Positions 24,462-36,660 are shown, counted from the first letter of the stretch. The stretch is DNA of 64,000 nt from Rhyacophila brunnea (GCA_022495005.1 JAGYXB010000508.1:620001-684000); one strand, 5' to 3'. A program made the numbers and translations. The notes: a model not told the origin generated them from the letters alone.

Positions 24462-24469
24462 TTGTAGAC

Positions 24470-26360
24470 ATTCATACAATCCAATGCTCTGGACTTAAAC
24501 ATACGTTGAACAAAAACCTTTGCCAGATTCGGGAGTTTGAACTCAGACACGTGATTTCAATGACAAGCGCTCATCCAACAGCTCAAGTTTGGTTCATGGC
24601 TAAGTTTAATTGTTTCAACACATTTTGAATATCTACTGAAAACGATGTTAATAATATGATATTAAAATTTTTTATACATTACAGTGCGATAATAATTATG
24701 GTACATGCCATTAGTTTTATTGATAATCCTTTCCTGAAATATCAACGATTGGGTTTTTTATTATCTATAATATGTTTTGTAATAGCTGAAATAAAAATAA
24801 CATATTCCATTTTTTTTAAATGCACTGCTTATAATATGCAATCACAATGTTATGGTAAAAAATCTTTCCTAAATAATATCAACTGCAGAGAGAAAGTTAT
24901 TGCTTTTATAGTGAAATGGAATAAATGATTCGTCTGTCTCGTTCTGTATTCTGGTCTCGTATATGTATCAAGGATTTACATTTCTCAGTTGAGTGCTTGC
25001 ATCCATTTGGTAGAATCCTTTTAAAACATCTCATCGATTTTAATATTTCATTTCTGTTTCATTTTAAAGGAACACTGCTGCGAATCCAAAAGCAATTCAG
25101 TTCACTTTACAAAAGTGGAAACATATTGGAACATTTATTTTGACATATCTATAACACCATTTTGGATACTACAATTTACGAGATTACAATTTTATTTATT
25201 CCGGTTAACAAATTAAAATTTAGGACATTCACGCCATGAGATATATATTATAGTAACGACATTGTTGTCTGCGAAAGACCCAAATAATCTCCAAAGTGCG
25301 ATGCAGAACCTTGCAAAATATTAGAGCCGCTAAGTGTTGAAAACAAAAGTAATCATATATTAATAATAATATGATGAATCAAAAGTGATTCTTAGAAATC
25401 ATCTCCGGCTGATGATGATTGTACTAAATATGTTTTCTGTAAATTGTAAATAATATGCAGCTATTGTTTTTTCTTGTTATATGAAAAGAATGTTTTTAAA
25501 TGTTTAAAAATTAATGTAATTTTAATACGACTTTGTATTGTAAATTTTACTGTTTATGATGAACCTTTACCTGAATATACAACGAAAAAAAATGATTTCA
25601 ATATTTGATTTTTAAAACTAATTTTCGACCAAAATCGACATAATATAATGTAAAAATATTGTATTGCTAAATTATTTATCACAAATTGATTAATAATACT
25701 GTGAGGTGACACTTTAAACATAATTATAATAATGGTTTTTTTATTAACCATCATGTTTATCCCCCATGCACTACCAGTAACGAAAATTAATAACATTACT
25801 TATTGCTAATGATCTGACTTGACTGCTTTAAAATAGTTTACCCAAATTATGGCGACTCTCCAAGTCATTAACCACCGTCATCCATAAAACATTAGTTTCA
25901 GAATTCGGAATGACTTCAGATCAAGTGTCACATCCTTGGAGCTAACACGAGTTTTAAGGAAGGTCCTTCCTCTGCCGGCCACCGCAAGAAACTTAACAAG
26001 TAACTTTAAGACAGCGACCCTAATCAACAACGGATACGAATCAAAATTCAATTAATTACTTTCGATCAAAAGTTGATTGATGGTTAAGATATTTGAACTT
26101 CGTGAATTGTTACACCCCATAATATGGAACCTTTGAGTTATATAATGTAAGTAATATGTGATATAACGATGAAGATACTGATGAAAGTTAATGACCAAAA
26201 TATTAAAATATTTGGTATAATATAAATAACTTGATTTTTATATATTTTTGTTAACATAAATTCCGGGTACATAACGTGATCATAAAAGTGATATTAGAAA
26301 ACGCTATCCAAGTATTCGGATATAAAATTCACTGTGCTCTTAGAGCAATTAAAGTCAAAT
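24470..26360. other. Gene-free stretch
   Basis: Several short open frames (24656-24928, 24925-25143) are AT-rich and unrecognised. The patch 25900-26030 is closer to average GC but has no assignable product. Confidence 0.4.
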
Positions 26361-26365
26361 ATAGT

Positions 26366-26592
26366 CACCGGGTGATGGCCGAGCGGCTTAAGCGTCGGCT
26401 TATAATATCGTGGGTCCCAGGTTCAAATCCTGGGTCTGGCAAATACACATTTTTTCAATTTGTGTTTGGAGTCCGAGTATAGACCTAATAGGTTGAGCGA
26501 GTTGCTAATATCCATTTTTCGTAAAAAAGTCTGTTAATACAACTTCCACTCTATGGAGGCCTATATGATCATCTCAGGATCGAACATGGTGA
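26366..26592 (+). mobile_element. tRNA-derived SINE, family 1
   Basis: The head starts near 26366 with CACCGGGTGATGGCCGAGCG and GGCTTAAGCGTCGG, and has box-B-like GGTTCAAATCC at 26422. The body holds CAATTTGTGTTTGGAGTC, GACCTAATAGGTTGAGCG and CTCAGGATCGAACATGGTG. The 3' end runs straight into a LINE fragment. Confidence 0.9.
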
Positions 26593-26597
26593 AGTGA

Positions 26598-26790
26598 GTA
26601 ATAGTTAATTTCTTGAGGCCGCGAATAGTCAGATTGGCCGATCACGTTATTAGGTGCGATGAATTTAGAGATCTCTATAGGATTTATAAAGGAATCCCAG
26701 TAGATGCATTCGCCCTTCCCCGGAGGAGACGGAAGGACACCAAGGTGGACGCACACAGGCTAAATGACTTATTGGAGAGCTCTGGATAGG
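26598..26790 (+). pseudogene. LINE C-terminal fragment adjoining a SINE
   Basis: The plus strand translates FLRPRIVRLADHVIRCDEF, then GIPVDAFALPRRRRKDTK and VDAHRLNDLLESSG before a stop. RIVRLADHVIR resembles the R(R/L)RWAGHVxR motif near the C-terminus of insect LINEs, and the basic RRRRKDT block fits the segment after it. No catalytic motif is present. The identification rests on motif style and is moderate. Confidence 0.45.
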
Positions 26791-27127
26791 GATTCCGAAG
26801 ATAGTTATATAGTTGAATTTGAATGGTTTATAGTGCCAGCTTAAGTAGAAGATGGTGGCCTTACCGTTTAGCAAAACCTAGCATGCTCATTTCTTGACTG
26901 GGTTAGGCAATTCAAGGTTTATCAATATGTCGTATAATTAAAAATAAATTATTACAAAAATATCATACTAGAGTTTACCACTTTGGCGTTAGTAAACTTA
27001 ATATCTTGAAAAATCTTTTGGCATTTTATCGCATTAATGAATTTTAGTTATGAATCATGAGCTTCCAGAATAACATGTTTTAATATAATTAATTCATAGA
27101 ATATTACGAGCTGATTTTATGGTTTTA

Positions 27128-27783
27128 GAGCGGAATACACAATCTAAGATTTCCATCCTAAGGATAAGTTGCCGAAAAGCATGACTTAACTATAGACAAT
27201 CTTGAGTATAGAGTTAAGGAATCCTTAACCATAGACTACTTTTGTTATGAACACGCCCCCTTCTGTATTACCATTTACCACTGACAGCTGCTGTCAAAAT
27301 AAATTCGCATGTCTATAAAACAGTCCATACACTCAAATTCATTTAACAATGTATCTCAATATGGATATTGATAGTGTTAATTCGTTTGGCATGTACTTGC
27401 AGAATATTATTTTACTTTTATACGCCAGCCCTCAGAAATACAAAATGCCAGATGAAGAATGACACTTGACGCTAGTGTTACCATGTTAAAAAAATATCTT
27501 GCGGTGCCTGTGGAATCACGTATAATGACTTATAACGGAAACATAAGAGTATTATAATTAAATATTAATATGTATTTATAGTTATTGCATTTATAAAATG
27601 CAGTTGTCATATTTTCGTCATCGTTTAACAATTATAAAATAATTTACCTAAACTATAGGAAAGAGAAATTTTTAAATATGATATTATTTTCAATAGAAAT
27701 GATCTTAACTAAGGACAATGTTTCTGCATAGTGTTTTCTGCTGAGGAAATTTTAATTATGACAAATGTTTCTGCATTCCGCTC
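27128..27783. mobile_element. Candidate PIF/Harbinger-like element, TTA-flanked
   Basis: The left end GAGCGGAATACACAA and the right end (inverted GAGCGGAATGCAGAAAC) are inverted repeats. TTA lies directly outside both ends (27125-27127 and 27784-27786), fitting a 3 bp target duplication. The interior is non-coding and includes AATGTTTCTGCAT twice near the right end. Confidence 0.5.
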
Positions 27784-27786
27784 TTA

Positions 27787-28695
27787 GAATTTATTATTTT
27801 AGTAAATAGCTATTAATATTTTAGTTAATGTTTTCTATGTTTATTACGGTACCTACCAATGTATTTTTAAAAGAGAAAATGTATTTAATTCTTCGTTAAA
27901 TAATGAATTATATCATAAATATTAATAGTAATAGTAAACATCTGTAGAGGTAGACAGCAATACGTCGAGTACTTGGTACACAATGTCCTAATACCACTTT
28001 CAATATACATAAATTTCCCGCTCAGTTGTTGTTGTTTTCGTTCATTTTGCTTTATTTATTTGTCCCATTCAAATATTATTCACTCTCATATTTTCTTCTG
28101 AGAGGCAAAAACCTTTTTCTCTCACGATTTGCGAAAACCAACAAACGCACCACATCTACTGTAGAATCAAAACACAGCCTCGAGCGGAAACTTTTTTATT
28201 TTACACAAATGAAGGGAAGCCCGTCAAAACATCTGAATTGCGCGATTTCCGTAATCGAATAACTTTATCTTTTTTTCTTTTAAAAAGTTTCCGCGGTTGA
28301 TATGCCTGTTTCCTGTAAAAAATCTGAATTGATTTTCCTCGTATTATTAAGTACCCATTGACATTCTATTTTTGAATCGAATAATTATATTTTTATCCGA
28401 AATATATCGGCATATTATATGCGTCACATTTTTCTATAGAGTCATATATTTTCAATTATTGGGAAAATAATTTCCTATTATACAGTCTAGTTACTGATAG
28501 CTAGATAATTTGTTTTCTCCTAACTCATTTTTATCCTGCAAGACATATTTGAAATAAACATGTACTAATAAATATTTGTCTTTCTCTATATATAAATATA
28601 TAAATATTATTTAAACTATCTTTCAATTCCATATTGACATACATGAAAATAATTTGGGTAAAGATACAGTAGGCACTCTATATTTTTAATAAACC
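27787..28695. other. Gene-free stretch
   Basis: The open frame 28026-28262 is unrecognised. No element is seen. Confidence 0.4.
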
Positions 28696-28698
28696 ATT

Positions 28699-28901
28699 TC
28701 TTTTATTCAACGAGTAATTCACAAGATTTGAGAATGTAACATTCCATGTATTGAACATACATAACTTGAAAACACCTCAGATATATACCCACTAGAAAAA
28801 ATCACATTTGAAAAAAATACTATGCTCGACGGGATTTGAACCCGTATATCGAATGGTATCGCGTCAATATGCTATATTCAATTAAGCTACGTAGCTCGTA
28901 G
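28699..28901 (-). mobile_element. tRNA-derived SINE, family 3
   Basis: In minus sense the head contains GTAGCTTAATTGAATATAGC, ATATTGACGCG and a box-B-like GGGTTCAAATCCCG. It is followed by the same body as the SINE at 580-800: TTTTTTCTAGTGGG, ATATATCTGAGGTG, CTTGTGAATTACTCGTTGAA and TAAAAGA. The two heads differ clearly although the bodies match. Confidence 0.85.
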
Positions 28902-28904
28902 TTT

Positions 28905-29947
28905 CAAGTTATGTATGTACTCTACATTGTTTTTTGTAGTGAAGGTGTTTTGAGACTAAAAACCAAACCAAAATCTAACACAATTTTTTTTTTGTGTTAT
29001 ATTAATAATTAGTCTGTGTTAAGTTATTGTTAAGGTGACGCATCAGTGAAACGCCAAATAATTTTCAACTGTACGCGCGACGAAATTTTGGACTCGCTGC
29101 CATTCAGTGAGAGAATGTTGACTTAGGAACACGTCACTTTGCTGCGTGATGGCGACGGGTCAATTAATTCTAAAATCGTGTAAAGATGACTAAAAACGTT
29201 ACCCATTTACTTTAAAAAGAAAACATGTCAATGAATATATCATTATTGTTACTAATAGAACAATAAACAGAACATAAAATGGACGTATGTTGGATTTATA
29301 TGACAATTAATATTTCGTTTGACAGGCGTCATTTTCACCCGCCACCCGCAATCCGCGCATCGCCTAGCAACGATCTTTTTAGACCGTGCCTCAACTAATG
29401 CATGACCTTAAGTCTTCGACCATAAAAGCGATAGTATGCAATACTGTATCTTTACAATGATTTGTTTTAGCAGTATTTAAGTAAATTTATTATAATACGT
29501 GTTTCATGACAGTCTCTGGAAATTGCCATGACGTCACTATAGGATTGGTTTGTCGAATATCCGTTTTTGTCGAAATCGACCTTTTGATGCAAAATGATTT
29601 TTTGTATCTAAATGGATCAGAACCATCATGTATTTAAATATAGGATAATGACATTTGTTTTTCATCTCCTGACTATTTACCAATTTGGTCTATTCGACAA
29701 ACCAATCCTACAGCGACGATGAGTTGCTACCATAAAATAGGCAGTCATAATGCAAGCATTGAACATACTTATATTTGTTTTCAAATTAGCCTTAGAACCG
29801 GTTACGAGGACACATAGAAATAAACAGGTTAGAGAAAATTGAGTATACCCTCCTTAGAACTATGACCTCACTGGGAATCAAAGTAAGAATTCACGATGTA
29901 AGAAACTAGGGGTACGTTAGCTATCATAACATAAATATCATACATAT
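28905..29947. other. Gene-free stretch with a GC-normal patch
   Basis: Positions 29030-29165 are CpG-richer, with GACGCATCA and GCGTGATGG facing each other loosely. No gene is assigned. Confidence 0.4.
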
Positions 29948-29955
29948 GTAGATAG

Positions 29956-30230
29956 CAGTGGCGAATGCTGACTTTTGGAAAGAGGTAGACTGTGGAGATC
30001 TGAGAAATAGAGCACACTTGTCAGGTATACTTATGGGAAATAAGAAGATAATACGATATTCTACAAACGAATAGGTATACACTAATGACAACGACACACT
30101 AGTTCGATGAAATTTCAGAAGCTCACTGACTACATATTAAAATTTAGCGATGAGTTTAAATAACATAGTTTCCTAAACATTTATACACATCAAAAATCAA
30201 CACATACACGGGTTTACAAGTCACATATTA
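29956..30230. mobile_element. hAT element of the CAGTGGCGAA family, one end only
   Basis: It begins CAGTGGCGAATGCTGACTTT and stays alignable to the left part of the element at 42826 through GGGAAATAAGAAGATAA, GAAATTTCA and AGCTCACTGA. I find no matching right end, so it is truncated or heavily decayed there. Confidence 0.65.
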
Positions 30231-30423
30231 TTCATTAAAAAAACAATATAATATTCTTAAATTCTAAGAAATAGGGACCTAGAAGAATGAAAGGAGTTAG
30301 GCGAGGCCTCCATCTAGCTATGGATCGATCTCGGTTGATAATGATTATGGTGATATTATTGTTTGTAATGAGTAAAAAATAAATATTAATAATGACATCA
30401 TAAAACATAAAGCTTTTTACCAC

Positions 30424-30920
30424 GTTTTTCTTAGCTAGTATTCTTGTTTGTCCGAATGTTGTTTATCCAGTACAAATCTTGAAATCGATTTTTAACTAAC
30501 ATCCCGACTAGCTAGACATTTGAAACTTTTAGAATATATCAGAACACGATACCAATGCATTCTTTTAATACTTTTAGCCACCTTTAAGTAGAATTGAATT
30601 CATTTTCAGTTAATTCTGTTTTGTATGAAAAGTTATTACGGAAGAAATCCGTAATCCAATCCACTAGTATTGGTTGCTAAGCGGGTGGTCCTAGCAACTA
30701 AATTATTAATATATACGTGCGTTACTATGGAAATCGAAATGACATTTCAGTATTCTATATTTTGTTTGTTTGTTGCCAAATAGCAAAAAAAATGATTCGT
30801 TGACAATTGCCTTATTTGTCCTAAATTATTAATACATAGAATTTTCAACTTTATACGATTCAACAGAAAATTTAAAAACGTGGTGTATAAAAAGTTCTTT
30901 TTATCTTGTAATTATTTACT
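30424..30920 (+). repeat. 430 bp interspersed repeat, copy 2
   Basis: The landmarks are those of the copy at 16078-16506, in the same order on the plus strand, with an extra ~60 bp near 30760-30830. GTAATCCAATCCACTAGTA is retained from the full form. Confidence 0.85.
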
Positions 30921-30924
30921 TTTA

Positions 30925-31380
30925 TCTTTACGAAATTGGTTTATTTTATAAATCTGTACTAACACTTTATGTCTATATTATAACGTCATTCCGGATACAT
31001 AAAATGTTTAGTGAGAATCAAATATATATTATTGTTTCATTACAAATCCAATACACGGGTAAGGAATGTTCTTTTATCTGTTTATTGTGTGTGTTTTACT
31101 TTGAACGCGTTATCCTTTTTCTTACGCCGGATTCGAATTGAGATCAAATAGTGTATTGGGTTCGATCAATCGGCGTTATATAACCTGCTTGCATAATGAA
31201 ACCGGTAAAATAATCTTCACATCGCCGTGTCTTGGGAAGACACCCACTCAATGCCTCAAATATCTACTGGGGTCAAAATATTCCATGTCAAACAATATAC
31301 AATAGTTTGATTTACTAAAGACGAGCACAGATTTTATAATTACAAATTAATGACTAAATAATAATTTGATGGTAAGTTAC
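30925..31380. other. Gene-free spacer between two copies of the same repeat
   Basis: No gene or element boundary is seen. Confidence 0.4.
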
Positions 31381-31385
31381 TTTTT

Positions 31386-31830
31386 ACAAAGTTTTTCTTA
31401 GCTTGTAAGTATTCTTATTTGTCCGGTGGTTGTTTGTCCGGTACAAATCTTGCAATCGATTTTTAACTAACTTCCCGACTAGCTAGACATTTGAAATTTT
31501 TAGAATATATCAGAACACGATGCCAATGCATTTTTTTAATACTTTTAGCCGTCTTTAAGTAGAATTGAATTTATTTTCAGTTAATTCTGTTTTGTATGAA
31601 AAGTTATTTCGACACCATTTTTGGGTGCTGGGGGTCTGGGGTCCTAGCAACTAAATTATTAATATATACGTACGTTACTATGGAAATCAATATGAAATTT
31701 CAGTACTATTTCTATCAAGTACAATTTTTTTTGATCGTTTAAGCTAGTCAAGTCAAGTTTATATGATTCAACAGAAAATTTAAAAACGTTGTATATAAAA
31801 AGTTCTTTTTATCTTGTAATTATTACTGTT
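31386..31830 (+). repeat. 430 bp interspersed repeat, copy 3
   Basis: Same landmarks, including TTTGTCCGGTACAAATCTTG and AAGCTAGTCAAGTCAAGTTT. The central hairpin is partly replaced by GGGTGCTGGGGGTCTGGGGT. Confidence 0.85.
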
Positions 31831-32148
31831 TTTTATTTGTTGAGGGTTGGTATGCTTACTTACTTAAGCCTGTGCAGGTACTGGCATCAGGACCAGGCGA
31901 CATCGAGATAATTGAGAAATCCAAAAAAGCCTACTAGCGATGGAATACGAAAGATGCAATACAATTTACTGAGTATTTACATTTTAATTAATCAATACGT
32001 ATAGGTATCTTAAAATATTCAAAAGATAAATAAATATTTTTTAAGTCAACGATAAACGTACAATTAACAAAACAGTAAAGTTAAAAAAATGTGTTGATAA
32101 ATCGAGCTCTTTTTATCATTTGTTATAATTTAAATATGAATAGATATG

Positions 32149-32387
32149 CAGCGTTTGAAATGGAATATTTTACAAACCGGAGCGCTCGATAATTTTACGA
32201 AAATATTAACATAGTTTTCTAATTATTGTATGTGTATTTTATAAAAATAAGTGTGTTAGAGTTGTTATTATATGACATATCTAGTTAAGATGGTCAAATT
32301 AATATTTCCATGATACGGTGTAGTAATTTTGAAGATTTTATGAAGCGGAACGGCGCTCCGATACGTTCCGATCCATTTCGAGCCCTG
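32149..32387. mobile_element. hAT MITE, sister copy of the element at 15369
   Basis: It starts CAGCGTTTGAAATGGA, carries ACCGGAGCGCTCGA and AACGGCGCTCCGATACG, and ends TCCATTTCGAGCCCTG. The flanks TAGATATG and TAGGCATG match at 6 of 8 positions, a decayed target duplication. Confidence 0.88.
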
Positions 32388-32395
32388 TAGGCATG

Positions 32396-34109
32396 ACAAA
32401 GTATTTTTTGTTTAATAGTTTCATAGATTTATTATACTCAATATTTTTTTCTTGATTTATCTATCTGTTACGCAGCGCAATACACCATAATACACATAAA
32501 CACACATCAACGATAACGTTGACAGGTAACATAGTCACTTGATATTTTTTCTAGTATTTTTTAGTATGTTTGATATTATTTAAAATATCGATTTTACAAG
32601 AAAATAAAAATGTGTATAACTTGAAATCATTTATATTTATATTGAATCGAGCTATGACCATATCAGAAGTTCAAGTTATTAATATTAAGATAAAAAATAA
32701 TTTATAAATCAAATTAAATATATCGATAAATTAAATCGAAGCGATTATCCAGCAAAATACAGATACGGCAGTAGGTACCAAATTTTTATGATTTCAACAT
32801 ACGGGGTTAAAACCCACACTTCGCTAATTGTGAGATACATATGGTGTCTCTGTGAACAGGTGTTCAGATAGATTTTTGGCCCAGTCTCTTAAAAATAGAG
32901 CATGGTGGTTGTGACAAGCCGGATTTCAAAAATTTTAGTATTTCATTTTATTATTGTTCGCCGGTACAAACTCAATACTGTGTAATACTGTAATACGTTA
33001 ACTATCAGGGTGGTGTCACGATTTTGACATAATTTGTCAGCATCCTGCACCATGATGGTGGCGATGTTGTTCGGACATGTTATTCGCTATTAATTATTCT
33101 TTGTCGACCTTCCCCCATCCCTTTTTACTGCAGGTCCGTCAATCATCCTTGTAGAGTATGAATTAACGCTTCATTACTTTGCAGTTTTTACTACACTGAT
33201 ACGCCTCTTTGCCTGATTACCTAACCTCGCATAAAATTAGATCAAATGATATTCACTTGTATTAATATAATATTATGTAGTAATAAATAAAATTATAATA
33301 ATATAATTTGTAAAAAAAACATTTTTCAAATACTACATTGTCACCATAGAGCAGGAGTGCAAAGTTATGAAGCGTATACCTTAGCTTTATGAAGGCTTGT
33401 TCGCTTACTATTTTTAAAATATTGAATCGAAAAAATAAATAATAGTAAGTAATTCAGTAATCATAGACCACTTCTTCCTTATTCCACGTATGATGAAAAC
33501 TGTTTTTTTTTTATATATTTATATTATAAGGACAACACTCATGCTCTGTGAGTGCCTATTAAAGTCATTATACATGGTGTGTATTGTGTTGTATTTGGCT
33601 CGGTGTCTCTCAAGGGTCTTCCAATAATTACATATTCCAGATCGTATTCAGAGTTGATCGACGGACCAAATTAATTGTTTCTGTCAGAATTGTACGTTCA
33701 AATTAAATTTAGCTCTACACCCTAGATATAGATATCCATCCGCCTTACTTTCTCAAAGATTCGGCATCCTACAGAAGAATATTTATTAACAGCGATACAA
33801 TTTATTGCGAGAGACTAATTAAATTACAACCTGTATAATTGGCTAATGAGTACTCAGACAGACAATCAGTACCAAGAATTAGCACCTTTGTGAATCTAAT
33901 TTAATCTACGTAGGCAAGGGCGGACATAAATCCTAAGTCTCCTTAGTCGGGGTTTCCAAACTTTAACACCCCATTTGGTGCGTGTTTTTATTTGATTCGA
34001 TAAATCTTCTTTCCCTTTTCCGACTAATTTTTTATTGTAGAAAGCAACCGCCAAAGTATTTAAATGGTGGTCTAACGTCTAACTACGAGGTCTTCTTTTC
34101 TAATTTATT
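32396..34109. other. Gene-free stretch
   Basis: A good-looking acceptor (CCCATCCCTTTTTACTGCAG, ending at 33133) has no open exon of any length behind it. No elements are recognised. Confidence 0.4.
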
Positions 34110-34117
34110 AATCATAT

Positions 34118-34303
34118 GGTACAAGTCGGTTATGGGGAAGCCAGGCGGGAACCGCGCTAATTGTCATAGCCGATTTATGCAAAATTCGTGAATAAAAACG
34201 TAACCTAACTTTACCTGACCTAAACTAACCTAACAAATAATCCAGTATATCGGCTATTTTCAAAATGTGTTTGCCGCTGGTTTCCTCATAACCGACTTGT
34301 ACC
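34118..34303. mobile_element. GGTACAAG-family MITE with 8 bp target duplication, copy 3
   Basis: Complete copy from GGTACAAGTCGGTTATGGGG to CATAACCGACTTGTACC. AATCATAT flanks it exactly on both sides (34110-34117 and 34304-34311), which fixes the element ends. The loop holds TAACCTAACTTTACC and CCTAACAAATAATCCAG. It is 186 bp and non-coding. Confidence 0.92.
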
Positions 34304-34609
34304 AATCATATTATTAAGTATTGGGTTAGATTAGAATAGATTGACGTTGTATAATATTTTGATACTATGTTACTATACCACTTCTGCCTCGTTCTAAGAA
34401 TTTGAGGACGGTATCTGCCAATAATTCAGTATCGTAAGTTACTATATAACTGCTATCGGTTACTGGTCTACTATTGATACTCTTCGATTTTTAAAATAAT
34501 TAGGTACTATTAAAACACTTGAATGGCAGTTATTAATTAGAAAGTTAATTAATTAAAATGAAGCACAATATGTAGTACTAGTTTATCTTATTTTAATATT
34601 AGTCATACT

Positions 34610-34735
34610 TAACTGACTAATATTAAAATGAGTGGAACTAGAGTAGGTACTATAAAGGTAGGTAAGTGTTGTGTTTTATTTTAATTAATATAATTACTTT
34701 TCAACAAGAATTGATAGTTAAAGCCATAAAATAAA
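34610..34735 (+). repeat. GTCC-hairpin/GAAAC repeat family, copy E (3' part only)
   Basis: TGTTGTGTTTTATTTTAATT, AACAAGAATTGATAGTTAAA and CATAAAATAAATTA match the 3' half of the family. The hairpin half is missing. Confidence 0.5.
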
Positions 34736-34959
34736 TTATAAAGTTATTAGTATCGACCAAAGGTACTCAGTGGAATGGATTATAATTGATTTAAGTTTTG
34801 TACTATTTCATTTAGGTGTTTTTTTTACCGGAGTTTAGCCATTCGGCATCATCATAAATTATGCGTATGTACTGACCATTCAACCAGTCAATCACCCTGA
34901 GACTACAGATGGCTCTCGACAATATGTTTATGACGCATTCTGCAGTTTTGTTGACATAT

Positions 34960-35115
34960 TTTTCGGCGTGGACTGAATGACATGGAAGTAGAGAAAAAAC
35001 GTCGGCGCACTGGAGCGACCAAGTGAAAGATCTGGGATTAGCTCTGCTCTGAGAGAACCAGAGGATCGAGTGGAAACTCTAAGAAGAACCAATGATAAAT
35101 GCACACTGTCAATGA
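34960..35115 (+). pseudogene. Possible LINE C-terminal remnant
   Basis: One plus frame reads AHWSDQVKDLGLALL, stop, ENQRIEWKL. This resembles the (R)WSDQIKxLxG...AxxRxxWR segment at the end of several insect LINE proteins. Two stops interrupt it. The assignment is weaker than for the copies at 12.5 and 40.5 kb. Confidence 0.4.
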
Positions 35116-35119
35116 GTAC

Positions 35120-36540
35120 AGTTAGTTCTCGTTTATATAACAAATTAATACAATAAAATAACATGAACCCCATTACTAACTATAAAAAGTATTTAAAAAA
35201 AACTCTTTATAGTTACATTAGATACCTACTCACTATTGATGCATTCTGTAAGCGAATTAAAATGACATTACTCATAAACAATGGAACTAGGTAGTGTTGA
35301 AAAATTAATAAAATTAGATAATGAGAAATGTCATTAAATAAACTTACCTAAATAATATTTATCATCCTAGATATTCATTAATTCTGAGATAACTACTTAA
35401 TTAAGCTTTATAGTTACGTATATTTATGACAATCGTACAATAATATTCTATTATAAGAAAAATAAGAGATCCAAATGACATTTAATGTACCTAGATTTAA
35501 GAACTTTTTTTAAATCATACTAATACGTAACAAAAATCATATAAAAGTTAATTGTAAATTGACATATCCCGAGATTACAAAGTCAATAAATCGAACGGGT
35601 TCCCGGGATTATTTAGTCATTTTATTTTATTACTTACATTACGATTATGCAATCAATTTCTTCTCTCCCTATTTTTTTTTAAATCTCAACTATGTGAAGA
35701 ATAAGATTTAATACTTATTGTTCTTCAGTATCTCACAGCAAAGGTCAAATTACATTACATTAATATAAGTGGCATAAATCATTTTATTGAATTTCTTCAT
35801 TTCATTTCAAACTGTTATTTTATTAATAATAGGTAGTACTATAAATACATACTTAAATAAATCGTTTCTCAACATCCTGGGATAGAAAAAATGAGTGGTA
35901 TATTATCAAAGAATATTCAAACAATCATATTTTATTATGAATCAAATGCTGGCGTGGGTTTTGTTATTAAAACATTTTATATATAGGTACTTACCTAATT
36001 TATTACCATATAATAATACCTTTTGATACAACTCACTTTCTCTCAATATTTTTAAACACTATATTTCAACGTCGTTAGTTAAGAAAAGTTAGTTATTAAC
36101 TTCAATAGACTTGGTTTATGGAAATATATGAATGGGATTTTGATCATCGACTAATAATATAATTGGGGTATCTGTCTATATGTCAGTTTATTCGGTTATA
36201 ACTCAAAAACTACAAGGATAATATTGATGAAACTTGCACGACGTATAGACTAGGTACGTTGTTAGTACCAGCTTAGTATTAAATCTCGATAATATTGCAA
36301 AGAATTATTCTCAAGAACGCTCTTGCAACAATATATAGTAGGGCGTGTATTAAGAAACGCACGCATAGAAATCGAACAAATTCTAGCTATAAAAAAATTC
36401 ATCCATATGGGGGTTGACCCGGGTAAAGAATCGCGCCCCTATAAATTTAACGATTAATAATACGAATCAGTATATCTGTCTACTTTGTCTTCCTATACTT
36501 CACGCGGAAGAAGTCATGTACAATCACTAGTACCTATTCA
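35120..36540. other. Gene-free stretch with a possible helitron-like patch
   Basis: Around 36170-36240 the phrases TCTGTCTATATGTCAG, TATAACTCAAAAACTAC and GATGAAACTTGCAC resemble a motif common in insect rolling-circle elements. The match is loose and I cannot define ends. Confidence 0.3.
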
Positions 36541-36544
36541 ATAT

Positions 36545-36660
36545 ATTTCATCTGGAAGCTACGCGTTCGATTCCTGGTGAGGAGTGTGAGGACACAATAT
36601 ATGTAATTGATTTTCTCAAAGCCCTGGGTGTTTGTGATTGTTTCACTTCTATTACTAAAT
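36545..36660 (+). mobile_element. tRNA-derived SINE, family 2, 5'-truncated copy
   Basis: GTTCGATTCCTGGTGAGG is the T-arm part of the head, followed by GAGGACACAATATATG, TTTCTCAAAGCCCTGGG and TGTTTGTGATTGTTTCAC, as in the minus-strand copy ending at 12300. Confidence 0.8.

Noticed and set aside
26366..26440. Serine/leucine-like tRNA
   Set aside because: No proper acceptor pairing or long variable arm is present, and it recurs with the same downstream body in six copies.
28821..28901. Possible tRNA gene with intact GGGTTCAAATCCCG arm
   Set aside because: Acceptor ends do not form a clean seven-base stem and the sequence continues into a known SINE body.
33110..33235. Strong splice acceptor (pyrimidine tract plus TGCAG)
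   Set aside because: The open frame behind it is short and ends without a good donor.
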